A DNA stretch of 50,594 nt from Alicycliphilus sp. (GCA_018054745.1 JAGPIX010000004.1:1-50594); one strand, 5' to 3'. Shown: positions 38,031-46,869, numbered from the stretch's first letter. The notes: generated from the sequence alone by a model not told the origin. A program made the numbers and translations.

Positions 38031-39085
38031 GCGGCGCACCGGTGGAGATCGCAGCGCAGGTCGTGCGCTGGCAGGCAGAGCATGGGCGCAACCAGCTGCC
38101 CTGGCAGAACACGCGCGACGCCTACCGCGTGTGGCTGTCCGAAATCATGCTGCAGCAGACCCAGGTGGTGACGGTGCTGGAGTACTACGCGCGCTTTCTG
38201 GCGCGCTTTCCCGATGTGCGGCAGCTGGCGGCCGCGCCGCAGGACGAGGTGCTGGCGCTGTGGAGTGGCCTGGGCTACTACAGCCGCGCGCGCAACCTGC
38301 ACCGCTGCGCGCAGATCGTGGTCGCCGAGCATGGCGGCGAGTTTCCGCGCACGGTTCATGAGCTGGCCGCGCTGCCGGGCATTGGCCGCTCCACCGCCGG
38401 CGCCATTGCCGCGTTCTGCTATGGCGTGCGTGCCCCGATACTCGACGCCAATGTGCGGCGCGTGCTTACCCGCGCGCTCGGCTTCGGTGCCGATCTGGCC
38501 GAGGCCAGGAACGAGCGCGCCCTGTGGAGCCTGGCCGAGGCGCTGTTACCCGATACCGATCTGGCCAGCACCATGCCGCGCTACACCCAGGGGTTGATGG
38601 ATCTGGGCGCCGGCATCTGCCTGCCCAGAAGCCCTTGCTGCATGCTGTGCCCGCTGCAGCCGGTCTGCGTGGCCGGGCGCGCTGGCGATGCCGAGCGCTA
38701 CCCGGTGCGCACGCGCAAGCTCAAGCGCCGGGCCGAGGCCTGGTGGCTGCTGCTGCGCCAGGATGGGGCCGGCCGCCTGTGGCTGGAGCGGCGCGCGTCC
38801 GCCGGCATCTGGGCTGGCCTGTACTGCCCGCCCGTCTATGCCAGCCGGCAGGATCTGGATGAGGCGCTGGCGCCAGCGGTTCGATCGGAAGTGCAGGATC
38901 TGCCCGCCTTTACCCATGTGCTCACGCACCGTGATCTGCACCTGCACCCGGTGCTGGCACGCTGCGACATGGCCGCGCCAGCTGGGCAATGTTCCGAGGC
39001 ATTGGTGGCCGATTGGTTCACCCCAGAGCAGTGGCAGGGCCTGGGCCTGCCGGCGCCGGTGCGCAGGCTGCTGGATGCGCTATAG
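38027..39085 (+). CDS. mutY: A/G-specific adenine glycosylase
   Basis: 352 residues. Removes A paired with 8-oxoguanine. Catalytic Glu39 (WLSEIMLQQTQV), HhH LPGIGRSTAG, Asp140 (PILDANVRRV) and the [4Fe-4S] ligands Cys198, Cys205, Cys208, Cys214 with C-x6-C-x2-C-x5-C spacing. The C-terminal NUDIX-like domain that recognises 8-oxoG (EAWWLLLRQDGAGRLWLERR ... FTHVLTHRDLHLHP) is present. ATG 38027 overlaps the GTPase stop. A nested inverted repeat follows the gene. Confidence 0.96.
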   Translation: MSGAPVEIAAQVVRWQAEHGRNQLPWQNTRDAYRVWLSEIMLQQTQVVTVLEYYARFLARFPDVRQLAAAPQDEVLALWSGLGYYSRARNLHRCAQIVVAEHGGEFPRTVHELAALPGIGRSTAGAIAAFCYGVRAPILDANVRRVLTRALGFGADLAEARNERALWSLAEALLPDTDLASTMPRYTQGLMDLGAGICLPRSPCCMLCPLQPVCVAGRAGDAERYPVRTRKLKRRAEAWWLLLRQDGAGRLWLERRASAGIWAGLYCPPVYASRQDLDEALAPAVRSEVQDLPAFTHVLTHRDLHLHPVLARCDMAAPAGQCSEALVADWFTPEQWQGLGLPAPVRRLLDAL

Positions 39086-39105
39086 GCACCAGGTTTCGTA
39101 AAACT

Positions 39106-39188
39106 GATAGCGTTTGGCGCTTGTATTATGGGCAAATACAGCGGATTTGCCCTTCAAATTCTTTACTGACAAGCGCAAAACACTATTG
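39106..39188. repeat. nested inverted repeat between mutY and rapZ
   Basis: Outer arms GATAGCGTTTGGCGCTTGT (39106-39124) and ACAAGCGCAAAACACTATT (39169-39187) pair with few mismatches. An inner stem GGGCAAAT (39130-39137) / ATTTGCCC (39145-39152) is perfect. Both outer arms resemble half copies of the dispersed repeat (gatagc...gcgctt) in opposite orientation. It fills the gap between convergent genes and could act as a bidirectional terminator. Confidence 0.75.
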
Positions 39189-39189
39189 A

Positions 39190-40068
39190 TTATGTAGTGC
39201 CATGCCGAATGCCATCGAGCTCGCGGTGCCGGCACAGCGTGCTCCAGTGACTGGCAAACTGTGCGCTCAGCTGCTCTGCCAGGTACACGGAGCGGTGCTG
39301 TCCGCCCGTGCAGCCTATGGCCACGGTGACGTAGCTGCGGTGGTTTTGCGCCAGCGCATCCAGCCAGTGCTCCAGAAACTGGCTGATGTCGGACTGCATC
39401 CGCTCCACCTCGGGTTGCTGGCGCAGGTATTCGGCTACCGGCGCGTCCCTGCCGGTGAGGGCGCGCAGCGTCGGTTCGTAATGCGGGTTGGGCAGCATGC
39501 GCACGTCAAACACATAGTCCGAGTCGAACGGTACGCCGTGCTTGAAGGCAAAGGACTCGAACACCAGCGTCAGCTGGCCCGGCTTGACCGCCAGCAGTTC
39601 CTTGACGTAGGTCAGTAGCTGCGCCGGGCGCAGCACGCTGGTGTCTATGACGTAGGACTGCTCGCGCAGCTCGGCCAGCAGCTGGCGCTCCAGCTCTATG
39701 GTCTGCACCAGCGCAAGCCGGGTTTCCGGCAGCTCGTTCTGTGACAACGGGTGGCGCCGGCGCGTCTCGGAAAAGCGCCGCACCAGGGTGCCGGTGCTGG
39801 CGTCCAGGAACAGCGAGCGCACCTGCACGCCGGTCTCGCGCAGCCGGTTGAGCTGCTGCGGCACCAGCGGCAGGGCGGTGGCGCTGCGCACATCCATGGC
39901 CACGGCCACGCGCTGGCTGCGGTGCGAATGCTCCAGCGCGACGAAGGACGCCAGCAGCTCCGGCGGCAGGTTGTCCACGCAGTAGTAGCCGGAGTCCTCC
40001 AGCGCGCGCAGCGCCAGGGACTTGCCCGATCCGGACATGCCGGTGATGACGACGATTTCCAGTGACAT
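39190..40068 (-). CDS. rapZ: RNase adapter protein RapZ
   Basis: 292 residues. P-loop protein with Walker A GMSGSGKS at 10-17. In enterics RapZ directs RNase E to the GlmZ small RNA and so controls glucosamine-6-phosphate synthase; in betaproteobacteria the role is inferred. Family features: [25 protein letters not shown], and the C-terminal [20 protein letters not shown] phosphate-binding loop. Usual neighbours in Burkholderiales (hprK, ptsN) are not here; instead recN lies upstream 3 bases away. Confidence 0.95.
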   Translation of the reverse strand: MSLEIVVITGMSGSGKSLALRALEDSGYYCVDNLPPELLASFVALEHSHRSQRVAVAMDVRSATALPLVPQQLNRLRETGVQVRSLFLDASTGTLVRRFSETRRRHPLSQNELPETRLALVQTIELERQLLAELREQSYVIDTSVLRPAQLLTYVKELLAVKPGQLTLVFESFAFKHGVPFDSDYVFDVRMLPNPHYEPTLRALTGRDAPVAEYLRQQPEVERMQSDISQFLEHWLDALAQNHRSYVTVAIGCTGGQHRSVYLAEQLSAQFASHWSTLCRHRELDGIRHGTT

Positions 40069-40071
40069 GGT

Positions 40072-41742
40072 TCAACCCGTGGTGGTGGCTGGGCGTGCGC
40101 CGGCCAGCATTTCGCGGGCATGCGCCATGGTGGTGGGGGACTGCTGCTGGCCGCCCAGCATGCGGGCGATTTCGGCCACGCGCTCATCGGCGTCGGCGAC
40201 GGCCACGGCGCTGGTCGTGCCGGCGGCACTGCGCTGCTTGGAGACCACCAGATGCTGATCGGCACAGGCCGCCACCTGGGGCAGGTGGGTCACGGCCAGC
40301 ACCTGGCGCGCGCGCCCGAGCTGCTGCATCAGCCGGCCCACGGTCTCGGCCACGGCGCCGCCCACGCCCGAATCGACCTCGTCAAAGATCAGCGTGGGCG
40401 CCTCGCCCAGCTCGCTGGTGGTGACCGAGATGGCCAGCGCGATGCGCGAAAGCTCGCCGCCCGAGGCCACCTTGCCCACGGGGCGCGGCGTCATGCCGGG
40501 GTGGCTGGCGACCAGAAAGGCGACCTGATCCATGCCCTGCGGGCCGGGCTCGGCCGCCTTGTCCACCTGCACCTCGAAGCGCCCGCCGTTCATGCCCAGG
40601 CCCTGCATGGCCTGGGTGATGGCCTGGGCCAGCTGGGGCGCGGCCTTGGCGCGCTTTTGTGACAGGGCGCGGGCCGCCTTCTGGTAAGCGGCGGCGTGGG
40701 TTTGCTCGGCCGCCTCCAGCGCCGCCAGGTCGGTGGCGCTGTCGAGCTCGCGCAGCGCCTCCTTCCAGCCCGCCAGCAGCGCCGGCAGCTCGGGCGGCTG
40801 GCGCTTGTAGCGGCGTGCCAGCTGCATCCATTGCGCCAGGCGTGCATCGAGCTGCTCCAGCAGCTCGGGGTCGGGCTCGGCGTGGCGCAGGTAGGCCTGC
40901 AGCGAATGCGCCACGTCGCCGGCCTGGGCGATGCAGGCGCTCAGCACCTCGTTGAAGGCGCGAAATGATGCGTCCACATGTTCGTAGTCCTGCAGCAGAT
41001 GCTGCGCCTGGGCCAGCGCGCTCAGCGCGCCGCCGGCGTCGTCGCCCTGCAGCGCGCCCAGGGCGCCCTGGGCGTTGTCCAGCAGGGCCTGGGCGTTGGA
41101 CAGGCGTGCGTGCCGGGCGTTGAGCTCGTCCCATTCATCGTCGCTCGGCGCCAGCTTGTCCACCTCGGTGATCTGCCACTGCAGGCGTTCGCGCTCCTGC
41201 TGCAGCGTGTCCTGTGCGGCGCGGGCATGGAGCAGGGCCTTCTGCGCCTCGCGCCAGGTCTGCCACAGAGCGGCCAGGGGCTGCGCCTGCACGCCGGCAT
41301 AGGCGTCGAGCAGGCCGCGCACGGCGTCCGGCCGCGTCAGGCTTTGCCAGGCATGCTGGCCGTGTATGTCCAGCAGATGCTCGCCCAGGGCGCGCATCTG
41401 CGTGGCCGTGGCCGGCAGGCCGTTGATCCAGGCGCGGCTCTTGCCCTGCAGGTCTATGGTGCGGCGCAGCAGCAGCTCGTCGTGCGGGAAGCCGGCCTCA
41501 TCGAGCCAGTCGGTCAGTGCTGCGGGGCCGATGTCGAACTCGGCGCTGATGTCGGTGCGCTCTGCCCCTTCGCGGATCACGCCGCTGTCGGCGCGTGCGC
41601 CCAGCAGCAGCTGCAGTGCGTCAATCAGGATGGACTTGCCCGCGCCGGTCTCGCCGGTGAGCACGGTGAAGCCCGTTTGCAGATCCAGATCCAGCGCCTG
41701 CACGATGACGAAGTCGCGCAGCGCGATGCGCCTCAAGGCCAT
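40072..41742 (-). CDS. recN: DNA repair protein RecN
   Basis: 556 residues. SMC-like ATPase used in double-strand-break repair. Walker A GETGAGKS at 30-37, a central coiled coil (about 150-370), the ABC signature KVASGGELSRIALAI and Walker B TLIFDEVDSGVGG, followed by the His switch VLAVTHLPQVAA. Starts 2 bases after nadK ends. In many bacteria recN sits next to nadK, as here. No LexA box was sought in detail; none stood out. Confidence 0.96.
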   Translation of the reverse strand: MALRRIALRDFVIVQALDLDLQTGFTVLTGETGAGKSILIDALQLLLGARADSGVIREGAERTDISAEFDIGPAALTDWLDEAGFPHDELLLRRTIDLQGKSRAWINGLPATATQMRALGEHLLDIHGQHAWQSLTRPDAVRGLLDAYAGVQAQPLAALWQTWREAQKALLHARAAQDTLQQERERLQWQITEVDKLAPSDDEWDELNARHARLSNAQALLDNAQGALGALQGDDAGGALSALAQAQHLLQDYEHVDASFRAFNEVLSACIAQAGDVAHSLQAYLRHAEPDPELLEQLDARLAQWMQLARRYKRQPPELPALLAGWKEALRELDSATDLAALEAAEQTHAAAYQKAARALSQKRAKAAPQLAQAITQAMQGLGMNGGRFEVQVDKAAEPGPQGMDQVAFLVASHPGMTPRPVGKVASGGELSRIALAISVTTSELGEAPTLIFDEVDSGVGGAVAETVGRLMQQLGRARQVLAVTHLPQVAACADQHLVVSKQRSAAGTTSAVAVADADERVAEIARMLGGQQQSPTTMAHAREMLAGARPATTTG

Positions 41743-41744
41743 GT

Positions 41745-42641
41745 TCAGGAGCCTCCCTCGTTCCAGCGCAGCTTCTTGCGCAGGGTGGAAAAGTAGCTCC
41801 AGCCGCGCGGGTGCAAAAAGCACACGCGATGCGCCGAGCGGCGCACCAGCACCCGATCGCCGCGCTGCAGCGAGGCCAGCGACTGCATGTCGAAGTTGGC
41901 GCTGATGCCGCGCCCGCCGGCCACCTCGATGGCGATCTCGGAGGAGTCGGACAGCACGATGGGGCGGTTGGACAGCGTGTGCGGCGCAATCGGCACCAGC
42001 ACCCAGCCGGGGATGGAGGGGTGCAGCATCGGCCCGCCCGCCGACAGCGAGTAGGCCGTGGAGCCCGTGGGCGAGGCGACGATCAGGCCATCGGCGCGCT
42101 GGTTGGAGACGAACACCCCGTCCACCTCGATGCGCAGCTCCACCATGCCGGCGGTGGAGCCGCGGTTGACGACCACGTCGTTGAGCGCCAGCGCCTCGAA
42201 AACGCATTCGCCGCCGCGCACCACGCGGGCCTGCATCAGCGGGCGCACGTCCTCCTCGTACTCGCCGTGCAGTATGGCGGTCAGCGAGGTCTCGTAGCTT
42301 TGCAGCGGAATGTCGGTGATGAAGCCCAGGCGCCCCTTGTTGATGCCCACCAGCGGCGTGCCATAGGCGGCCAGCCGCCGGCCCACGCCCAGCATGGTGC
42401 CATCACCACCCACCACCACGCACAGGTCGCAATGCCCGCCAATGGCGTCCACATCCAGCTGCGGGTAGCCGGTGATGCCCAGGGTGGCTGCGGTTTCGGC
42501 CTCCAGCGTGGCCTCGCCGCCCTCCTGGATGATCAGGCGGGCAATGCCCTCGATGATCTGCCGCGAGCTTGCCGGCGGCGCGCCGGCAACGGGCTCTCGG
42601 TATTTGCCTATGACTGCGACACGGCGGAAGATGGGCTTCAT
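41745..42641 (-). CDS. nadK: NAD kinase
   Basis: 298 residues. Phosphorylates NAD to NADP. The catalytic GGDGTML motif ([13 protein letters not shown]) and [27 protein letters not shown] and [18 protein letters not shown] are all characteristic. Divergent from hrcA with only 28 bases between the start codons, so at least one promoter must lie inside a coding region. Read with recN and rapZ as one minus-strand operon. Confidence 0.97.
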   Translation of the reverse strand: MKPIFRRVAVIGKYREPVAGAPPASSRQIIEGIARLIIQEGGEATLEAETAATLGITGYPQLDVDAIGGHCDLCVVVGGDGTMLGVGRRLAAYGTPLVGINKGRLGFITDIPLQSYETSLTAILHGEYEEDVRPLMQARVVRGGECVFEALALNDVVVNRGSTAGMVELRIEVDGVFVSNQRADGLIVASPTGSTAYSLSAGGPMLHPSIPGWVLVPIAPHTLSNRPIVLSDSSEIAIEVAGGRGISANFDMQSLASLQRGDRVLVRRSAHRVCFLHPRGWSYFSTLRKKLRWNEGGS

Positions 42642-42669
42642 GCGGAAATTACATCATTAAAATGAGCCG

Positions 42670-43674
42670 ATGCTCGACGACCGCTCCAAGTTGTTACTCA
42701 AGGCGCTGGTGGAACGCTACATCGCCGATGGGCAGCCGGTGGGTTCCAGAACCCTGTCGCGGGCATCGGGCCTGGAATTGTCACCCGCCACCATACGCAA
42801 CGTGATGGCCGACCTGGAGGAGTTGGGCCTGATCGCCAGCCCCCACACCTCCGCCGGGCGCATTCCCACGGCGCGCGGCTACCGCCTGTTCGTCGACACC
42901 ATGCTCACCGTGCAGCAGGAGCAGCTGCCGGCCCTGCAGCTCATGCCCGAACAGCCGCAAAAGGTGATCGCCAACGCGGCGCAGCTGCTGTCCAACCTGT
43001 CGCAGTTCGTCGGTGTGGTCATGGCGCCGCGCCGCGCCTCGGTGTTTCGGCATATCGAGTTTCTGCGCCTGTCCGAGCGCCGCCTGTTGGTGATCATCGT
43101 CTCGCCCGATGGCGACGTGCAAAACCGGGTGATCTTCACCGAGGCCGACTACACCCCGTCGCAACTGGTGGAGGCGGCCAACTTCCTGAACGCCCACTAC
43201 GCCGGCCTGACCATGGAGCAGGTGCGCGAGCGCCTGAAGCTTGAGGTGGACAAGCTGCGCGGCGAGATCGCCACACTGATGCAGGCGGCCGTGAACGTGG
43301 GCTCGCAGGCCATGTCGGAATCGCAGGACGAGGTGGTGTTCTCGGGCGAGCGCAACCTGCTGGCGGTGAGTGATTTTTCTGGCGACATGGGCCATCTGCG
43401 GCGCGCCTTCGACCTGTTCGAGCAAAAAACCCAGATCCTGCGCCTGCTCGATATCTCCAGCCGCGCCGAGGGTGTGCGCATCTTCATCGGCGGCGAAAGT
43501 CAGGTCGTGCCATTTGAAGAGCTGTCCGTGGTTAGCGCACCCTATGAGGTCGATGGCCAGGTGGTCGGCACCCTGGGCGTGATAGGCCCCACGCGCATGC
43601 CCTACGACCGCATGATCCAGATCGTGGACATCACCTCCAAACTGGTCTCCAACGCTCTGAGCCACCACAAGTAG
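42670..43674 (+). CDS. hrcA: heat-inducible transcription repressor HrcA
   Basis: 334 residues. Represses groE/dnaK-type operons through the CIRCE inverted repeat. N-terminal winged helix ([20 protein letters not shown] then [20 protein letters not shown]) and the GAF-like C-terminal part with [39 protein letters not shown] are complete. No CIRCE site (TTAGCACTC-N9-GAGTGCTAA) is present upstream, so autoregulation through it is not supported here. Followed closely by a tRNA gene. Confidence 0.97.
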   Translation: MLDDRSKLLLKALVERYIADGQPVGSRTLSRASGLELSPATIRNVMADLEELGLIASPHTSAGRIPTARGYRLFVDTMLTVQQEQLPALQLMPEQPQKVIANAAQLLSNLSQFVGVVMAPRRASVFRHIEFLRLSERRLLVIIVSPDGDVQNRVIFTEADYTPSQLVEAANFLNAHYAGLTMEQVRERLKLEVDKLRGEIATLMQAAVNVGSQAMSESQDEVVFSGERNLLAVSDFSGDMGHLRRAFDLFEQKTQILRLLDISSRAEGVRIFIGGESQVVPFEELSVVSAPYEVDGQVVGTLGVIGPTRMPYDRMIQIVDITSKLVSNALSHHK

Positions 43675-43708
43675 CCACTACAATGCGCGATTGCGTCTTG
43701 CGCACCCT

Positions 43709-43785
43709 GGGGCGTTAGCTCAGTTGGTTAGAGCAGAGGACTCATAATCCTTTGGTCGTAGGTTCAAGTCCTACACGCCCTACCA
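43709..43785 (+). tRNA. tRNA with CAU anticodon (tRNA-Met elongator or tRNA-Ile2)
   Basis: 77 nt with encoded CCA. Acceptor GGGGCGT/ACGCCCT with a G-U at 1-72; D arm GCTCAGTTGGTTAGAGC; anticodon arm GAGGA-CTCATAA-TCCTT with CAT at 34-36; T arm GTAGG-TTCAAGT-CCTAC. It is not the initiator: there is no C1-A72 mismatch and no three G-C pairs in the anticodon stem. The variable-loop/T-arm text TTGGTCG...GGTTCAAGTCC is like Ile2 tRNAs whose C34 becomes lysidine, so Met versus Ile is open. Confidence 0.9.
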
Positions 43786-43791
43786 GTCCAG

Positions 43792-43827
43792 AAAACCCGC
43801 CACGACTTCGTTTGTGGCGGGTTTTTG
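43792..43827 (+). terminator. strong rho-independent terminator after the tRNA
   Basis: AAAACCCGCCAC-GACTTCGTTT-GTGGCGGGTTTTT: about 12-bp stem with a T run, 7 bases after the tRNA CCA. Its A-rich left arm would make it work on the other strand too. Confidence 0.92.
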
Positions 43828-43876
43828 CTTTTTTGCTCCTGGGCGGGCGCATGGCCTGCATGCCAGAATCGCGCGC

Positions 43877-44998
43877 ATGCCAAGCCACACCGCCTATGCC
43901 GCACATGCCGCCGAACAGGCTGGCGCGGCCGCGCAGTACACCAGCGTCGCACCGGCGCTGTATCGTGCAGCGCTGGGCGCAGTGAATCCTGATCACTACC
44001 TGGCAGCGTTTGAACGCTTGGATGGGGTGGGGCGGGTGCTGCCCGGGTGGAATCTGGCGGCGGCCCTGTGCCCGCTGGGATGGCTGGTTTTCAGGCGGCT
44101 GTGGCGCCATGCGTTGGTGCTGGCGCTGGGTCTGGTGGCGGGCGCGTTGCTGCTGTGGGCCGGGCATCGATGGCTGGCCGTGCCCCTGCCCATGCTGGGC
44201 GGCGTGGCCCTGGCGGGCTTGCTGATGCTGGGCGCCGGGCTGGGCTTGTATGGCGACGCACTGGTGCATGCCGACGTGCACAGGCGCATGACCGCCGCCG
44301 TGTCTGCCGCGCCCAACATGCGCGAGGCCGTGGCCTTGCTGCAGCGCCAGGCTGCCAGCTGGCGCAGGCTTTGGTGGTTGGTGGCGTCAGCGGCGGCAGG
44401 GCTGGTGCTGGTCGTTGTTGCCGCGTGGTGGACGTTTGCGGGCCGTGTGACGGCCCAACCGGTGCAAGACGCGGTGGCCGTGACGGTCGTGGCGACGGCC
44501 AGGCCCGAGTCGGTGCCGCAACCCTCGCAGCCGGCGCTGCCATCGGCTGCGGTGATGGAGTCCTTGCCCGATCCGGCCGGAGAACCCGGCATGGCGGAGC
44601 CTGATCCATGGCCCGCGGCCGTTGTTCGGACGCCGGCCGCACGGCCGCCATCGGCGCAAGCGGTGCCGGAATCCGCACCTGTTGCCGCTGCGCCGCAAGC
44701 CACGTCCGAGCCGCGTGCCCAAGCCGTCGCACCAGTCGAAGAGCGCGCGCCTGCCAGCAGGGCGCAGCGGCGGCTGTATGTCAACGTGGGGCTGTTTGCC
44801 GACGCTGAAAACGCGCGCCGCGCCTACCTGCGCTTGCGGCAGGCGGGCTTGTCGGCCACCATCGACCCGCTGGTGCGGGCCGACGGCAGCCGCTTGCAGC
44901 GTGTGCGCGTGGGGCCGTTTACCTCGGCCGCGCAGGCCAATCAGGCTGCGGCGCGTGTGCGTGCGCTGGGGCTCGATGCCGTGGCGGCCGCGCAGTGA
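43877..44998 (+). CDS. membrane protein with DUF2628-like region and C-terminal SPOR domain
   Basis: 373 residues. N-terminal part (about 1-130) resembles DUF2628 proteins: YRAALGAVNPDHYLAAFERL, PGWNLAAALCPLGWLVFRRL, then hydrophobic spans at about 75-92 and 94-121. Another span (about 170-194, WWLVASAAAGLVLVVVAAWW) leads into an Ala/Pro-rich linker (about 200-295). A SPOR domain closes the protein (about 299-372: RLYVNVGLFADAENARRAYL ... RVRVGPFTSAAQANQAAARV). SPOR domains bind denuded peptidoglycan, usually at the division septum. The C-terminal domain should therefore be periplasmic. Confidence 0.85.
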   Translation: MPSHTAYAAHAAEQAGAAAQYTSVAPALYRAALGAVNPDHYLAAFERLDGVGRVLPGWNLAAALCPLGWLVFRRLWRHALVLALGLVAGALLLWAGHRWLAVPLPMLGGVALAGLLMLGAGLGLYGDALVHADVHRRMTAAVSAAPNMREAVALLQRQAASWRRLWWLVASAAAGLVLVVVAAWWTFAGRVTAQPVQDAVAVTVVATARPESVPQPSQPALPSAAVMESLPDPAGEPGMAEPDPWPAAVVRTPAARPPSAQAVPESAPVAAAPQATSEPRAQAVAPVEERAPASRAQRRLYVNVGLFADAENARRAYLRLRQAGLSATIDPLVRADGSRLQRVRVGPFTSAAQANQAAARVRALGLDAVAAAQ

Positions 44999-45098
44999 CT
45001 GCGCTCGGGCTTGAACAGGGATTGGAACAACAGCGGCAGTGCTGCGCCGGGCGCGTCACCTGGGGTATGGGGGTTTCTTTTTTCTGGAAGGACTGAAC

Positions 45099-45425
45099 AT
45101 GTGGAATTCATTGCGCATTGCCTGGCTGACGGGCCTGGTGGCTGTGTGGCTGCTGGGCGGGTGTTCGCAACTCGGGCCGGCCAGTGCACCGGTGCCCATT
45201 GGCGCCAGCACCGCGCCCGTGGGGGGCACCTGCAATGTCCAGGCAGCGCAGTGGGCCGTGGGCAAAAGCGGCACGGCCAGGGTGGTGGAAGAGGCGCGCG
45301 TGCGGTCTGGCGCGCGCATGGCGCGCGTGGTGCATCCGGGGACAGCGGCTCAGGCGTTTGATGCCCAGAGGTTGAACCTGGAGGTGGATGGCAACGGCAC
45401 GATTACGGCCGTGCGCTGCGGTTGA
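45099..45425 (+). CDS. I78-type peptidase-inhibitor lipoprotein
   Basis: 108 residues from ATG 45099, after a strong GGAAGGA site. The lipobox WLLGGC gives Cys22 as the lipidated residue. The mature part fits the Inhibitor_I78 family: CNVQAAQWAVGK, then ARVRSGARMARVVHPGTAAQ and FDAQRLNLEVDGNGTITAVR, ending CG. The family includes Aspergillus elastase inhibitor; in bacteria many are small exported proteins of unproven target. A start at 45039 would hide the signal peptide. A MITE-like element begins 2 bases after the stop. Confidence 0.82.
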   Translation: MWNSLRIAWLTGLVAVWLLGGCSQLGPASAPVPIGASTAPVGGTCNVQAAQWAVGKSGTARVVEEARVRSGARMARVVHPGTAAQAFDAQRLNLEVDGNGTITAVRCG

Positions 45426-45427
45426 TA

Positions 45428-45593
45428 CTAGTGCAGTGTTCGACGCTATCTGGAACATAAAACCGCGCCTTTTCGGCCTGGGCGGCGTTGCACATCCTCG
45501 CGATAGCTACGGCTATCGCTCCGGTTTGCGCCTAGCCCAGACCCAAAATCCATCGGTTTTATTGGTTCCATCAAGCGTCCAACACTGCACTAG
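45428..45593. mobile_element. MITE-like element A (166 bp, intact)
   Basis: Bounded by CTAG at both ends (45428-45431, 45590-45593). Terminal inverted repeats CTAGTGCAGTGTTCGACGCT and, reversed, CTAGTGCAGTGTTGGACGCT extend imperfectly over about 40 bp to AAAACCG. The centre holds a perfect hairpin GCGATAGC-TACG-GCTATCGC (45500-45519). No coding capacity. A second copy in inverted orientation lies at 48496-48826. Mobility would need a transposase in trans. Confidence 0.8.
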
Positions 45594-45638
45594 GGCGTGG
45601 CCGGGGCTTCTGTTTGGGCGAGACCTCTTTTGGGTCAA

Positions 45639-45998
45639 TCAGAAGTTCAACTCTTTGTCCACGTCCTGCACCTTGCGGCGGGCCATGGCCAGGTTGCCGC
45701 GCTGCTTGTCCATCACCAGGTAGATGAACACGCCATCCTTGCGCGCCGAGGGGCGAATGATGTGGTATTGCTTACCCAGCGTGATCAGAACGTCCTCGAT
45801 CACGTCGTTCAGGCCCAGCGCGCGCATGGTCTTGGCCTTGGCGCGGATGACTTCGGTGTTGCCGGCGGCGGCCACCTCCAGATCAAGGCCGCTGCCGATC
45901 GAGCCCAACATCATGCCGGAGCTTGAGTCGACCACCGAGGCGCACATCGCGCCGTCGAGGGTCATGAGTTCGTCCAGGGTTTGCTTGATGTTTGCCAT
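45639..45998 (-). CDS. Roadblock/LC7-like protein (third of operon)
   Basis: 119 residues from ATG 45996-45998 (an ATG two codons earlier is possible). The pattern of an N-terminal helix (IKQTLDELMTLDGAMCASVV), a beta strand with GMMLGSIGSG, then EVIRAKAKTMRALG helix and beta strands (VLITLGKQYHIIRPS, VFIYLVMDKQRGNLAMARR) fits the Roadblock/LC7 fold. These form dimers that act as GTPase-activating or scaffold partners of Ras-like GTPases. It is separated by 109 bases from the gene upstream, so it may have its own promoter. MITE A lies 45 bases downstream. Confidence 0.7.
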   Translation of the reverse strand: MANIKQTLDELMTLDGAMCASVVDSSSGMMLGSIGSGLDLEVAAAGNTEVIRAKAKTMRALGLNDVIEDVLITLGKQYHIIRPSARKDGVFIYLVMDKQRGNLAMARRKVQDVDKELNF

Positions 45999-46107
45999 GG
46001 GCATTTCCAATTCGAAGGGTTGTGAGGATGGGCGTGAGATGCATTGAGCCGGCGGCGCGCCACGCACCTCATCGCGTCGCCAGACAAGAAAATGGGATGG
46101 GCTTGCA

Positions 46108-46473
46108 TCACAAGCGATTCACCAACTCGGCCAGTTGCCGGGCCTTGTCTTGCCACAGGATCCAGTCCAGCTCGGACTTGGCGCGCGTCAGCGCCACCAG
46201 CAGCATGCCGTTGCCGCAAGGCAGCAGCGTGATGCGCCCGCGGGCGTGCATCATCACCGAGGCGCGGAGATCGCCAAGAACCTCGAAATGTTCGGCCAAC
46301 CGGCCGGATAAACGCCAGTAGTCGCTGGCCGCTTCGGCGAAGGTCAGCACGCCATCGGTCTGACCGGCGTGGTGCCAGACCATGCCGGCATCGATTTCGA
46401 CCAGCGCGCAGCTATCTACGCCAGGCAGCGCGGCCATGGCCTCGAGCGTGGAGCGCAGGGCCTGCTGCGTCAT
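46108..46473 (-). CDS. small Roadblock-like protein (second of operon)
   Basis: 121 residues. Starts in an ATGA overlap with the gene upstream. LRSTLEAMAALPGVDSCALV at the N-terminus and a strand-helix-strand pattern (MVWHHAGQ..., RASVMMHARGRITLLPCGNG, MLLVALTRAK) suggest a Roadblock/LC7 relative, but the match is weaker than for its neighbours. It is Trp/Ala-rich in the middle (AEAASDYWRLSGRLAEHFEV). No other family is recognised. Coupled translation with the preceding Roadblock protein suggests that they act together, possibly as a heterodimer. Confidence 0.6.
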   Translation of the reverse strand: MTQQALRSTLEAMAALPGVDSCALVEIDAGMVWHHAGQTDGVLTFAEAASDYWRLSGRLAEHFEVLGDLRASVMMHARGRITLLPCGNGMLLVALTRAKSELDWILWQDKARQLAELVNRL

Positions 46474-46862
46474 GCGCTGGCCAGGGTGCGCGCGAACTGC
46501 GCCACCCGGTAGTTGACCTGACCCAGCAGGGCGCCGCCATGGGCGATAGCGATGATCACGAGCTCGGCGTCCTCGCGGTACACGCTGTGCACCACGGCAA
46601 AGCCGGCCTCGGTGTCGATGGTGACGCTTTTGTTGCGCCCTAGGCGGGCCTCCTGCGAGACCACGGCGCTGATGGCCGATATGGAGCTGGCCATGGCGGC
46701 TACGCGCGCCGCTTCGCCCGTGCGCAGCGCCGAGGCGACATCGAAGCCGTCCACGGTGGCTACCACCACAGTGTTCACGCCCTCCACTTGATCGAGCAGA
46801 TCCTGGGCTTCGCGTTGGGCAATGCTCGTGGCGCCGGGCGCGAGTGGCATGGTTGCGGACAT
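46470..46862 (-). CDS. Roadblock/LC7 domain protein (first of operon)
   Basis: 130 residues from ATG 46860-46862 (GGGGAG about 12 bases upstream), overlapping the end of the GTPase gene by 10 bp or less. Roadblock features: EAQDLLDQVEGVNTVVVATV, DGFDVASALRTGEAARVAAM, SSISAISAVVSQEARLG, then VTIDTEAGFAVVHSVYRE and AELVIIAIAHGGALLGQVNY. The DG(F/Y) turn and the long helix after it are standard for MglB-like proteins. Expected to bind the adjacent GTPase. Alternative starts at 46850 or 46880 change the N-terminus by a few residues. Confidence 0.85.
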   Translation of the reverse strand: MSATMPLAPGATSIAQREAQDLLDQVEGVNTVVVATVDGFDVASALRTGEAARVAAMASSISAISAVVSQEARLGRNKSVTIDTEAGFAVVHSVYREDAELVIIAIAHGGALLGQVNYRVAQFARTLASA

Positions 46863-46869
46863 ATTCGGA

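Noticed and set aside
42642-42669. CIRCE operator for hrcA
   Set aside because: The 28-base gap contains no TTAGCACTC/GAGTGCTAA pair.
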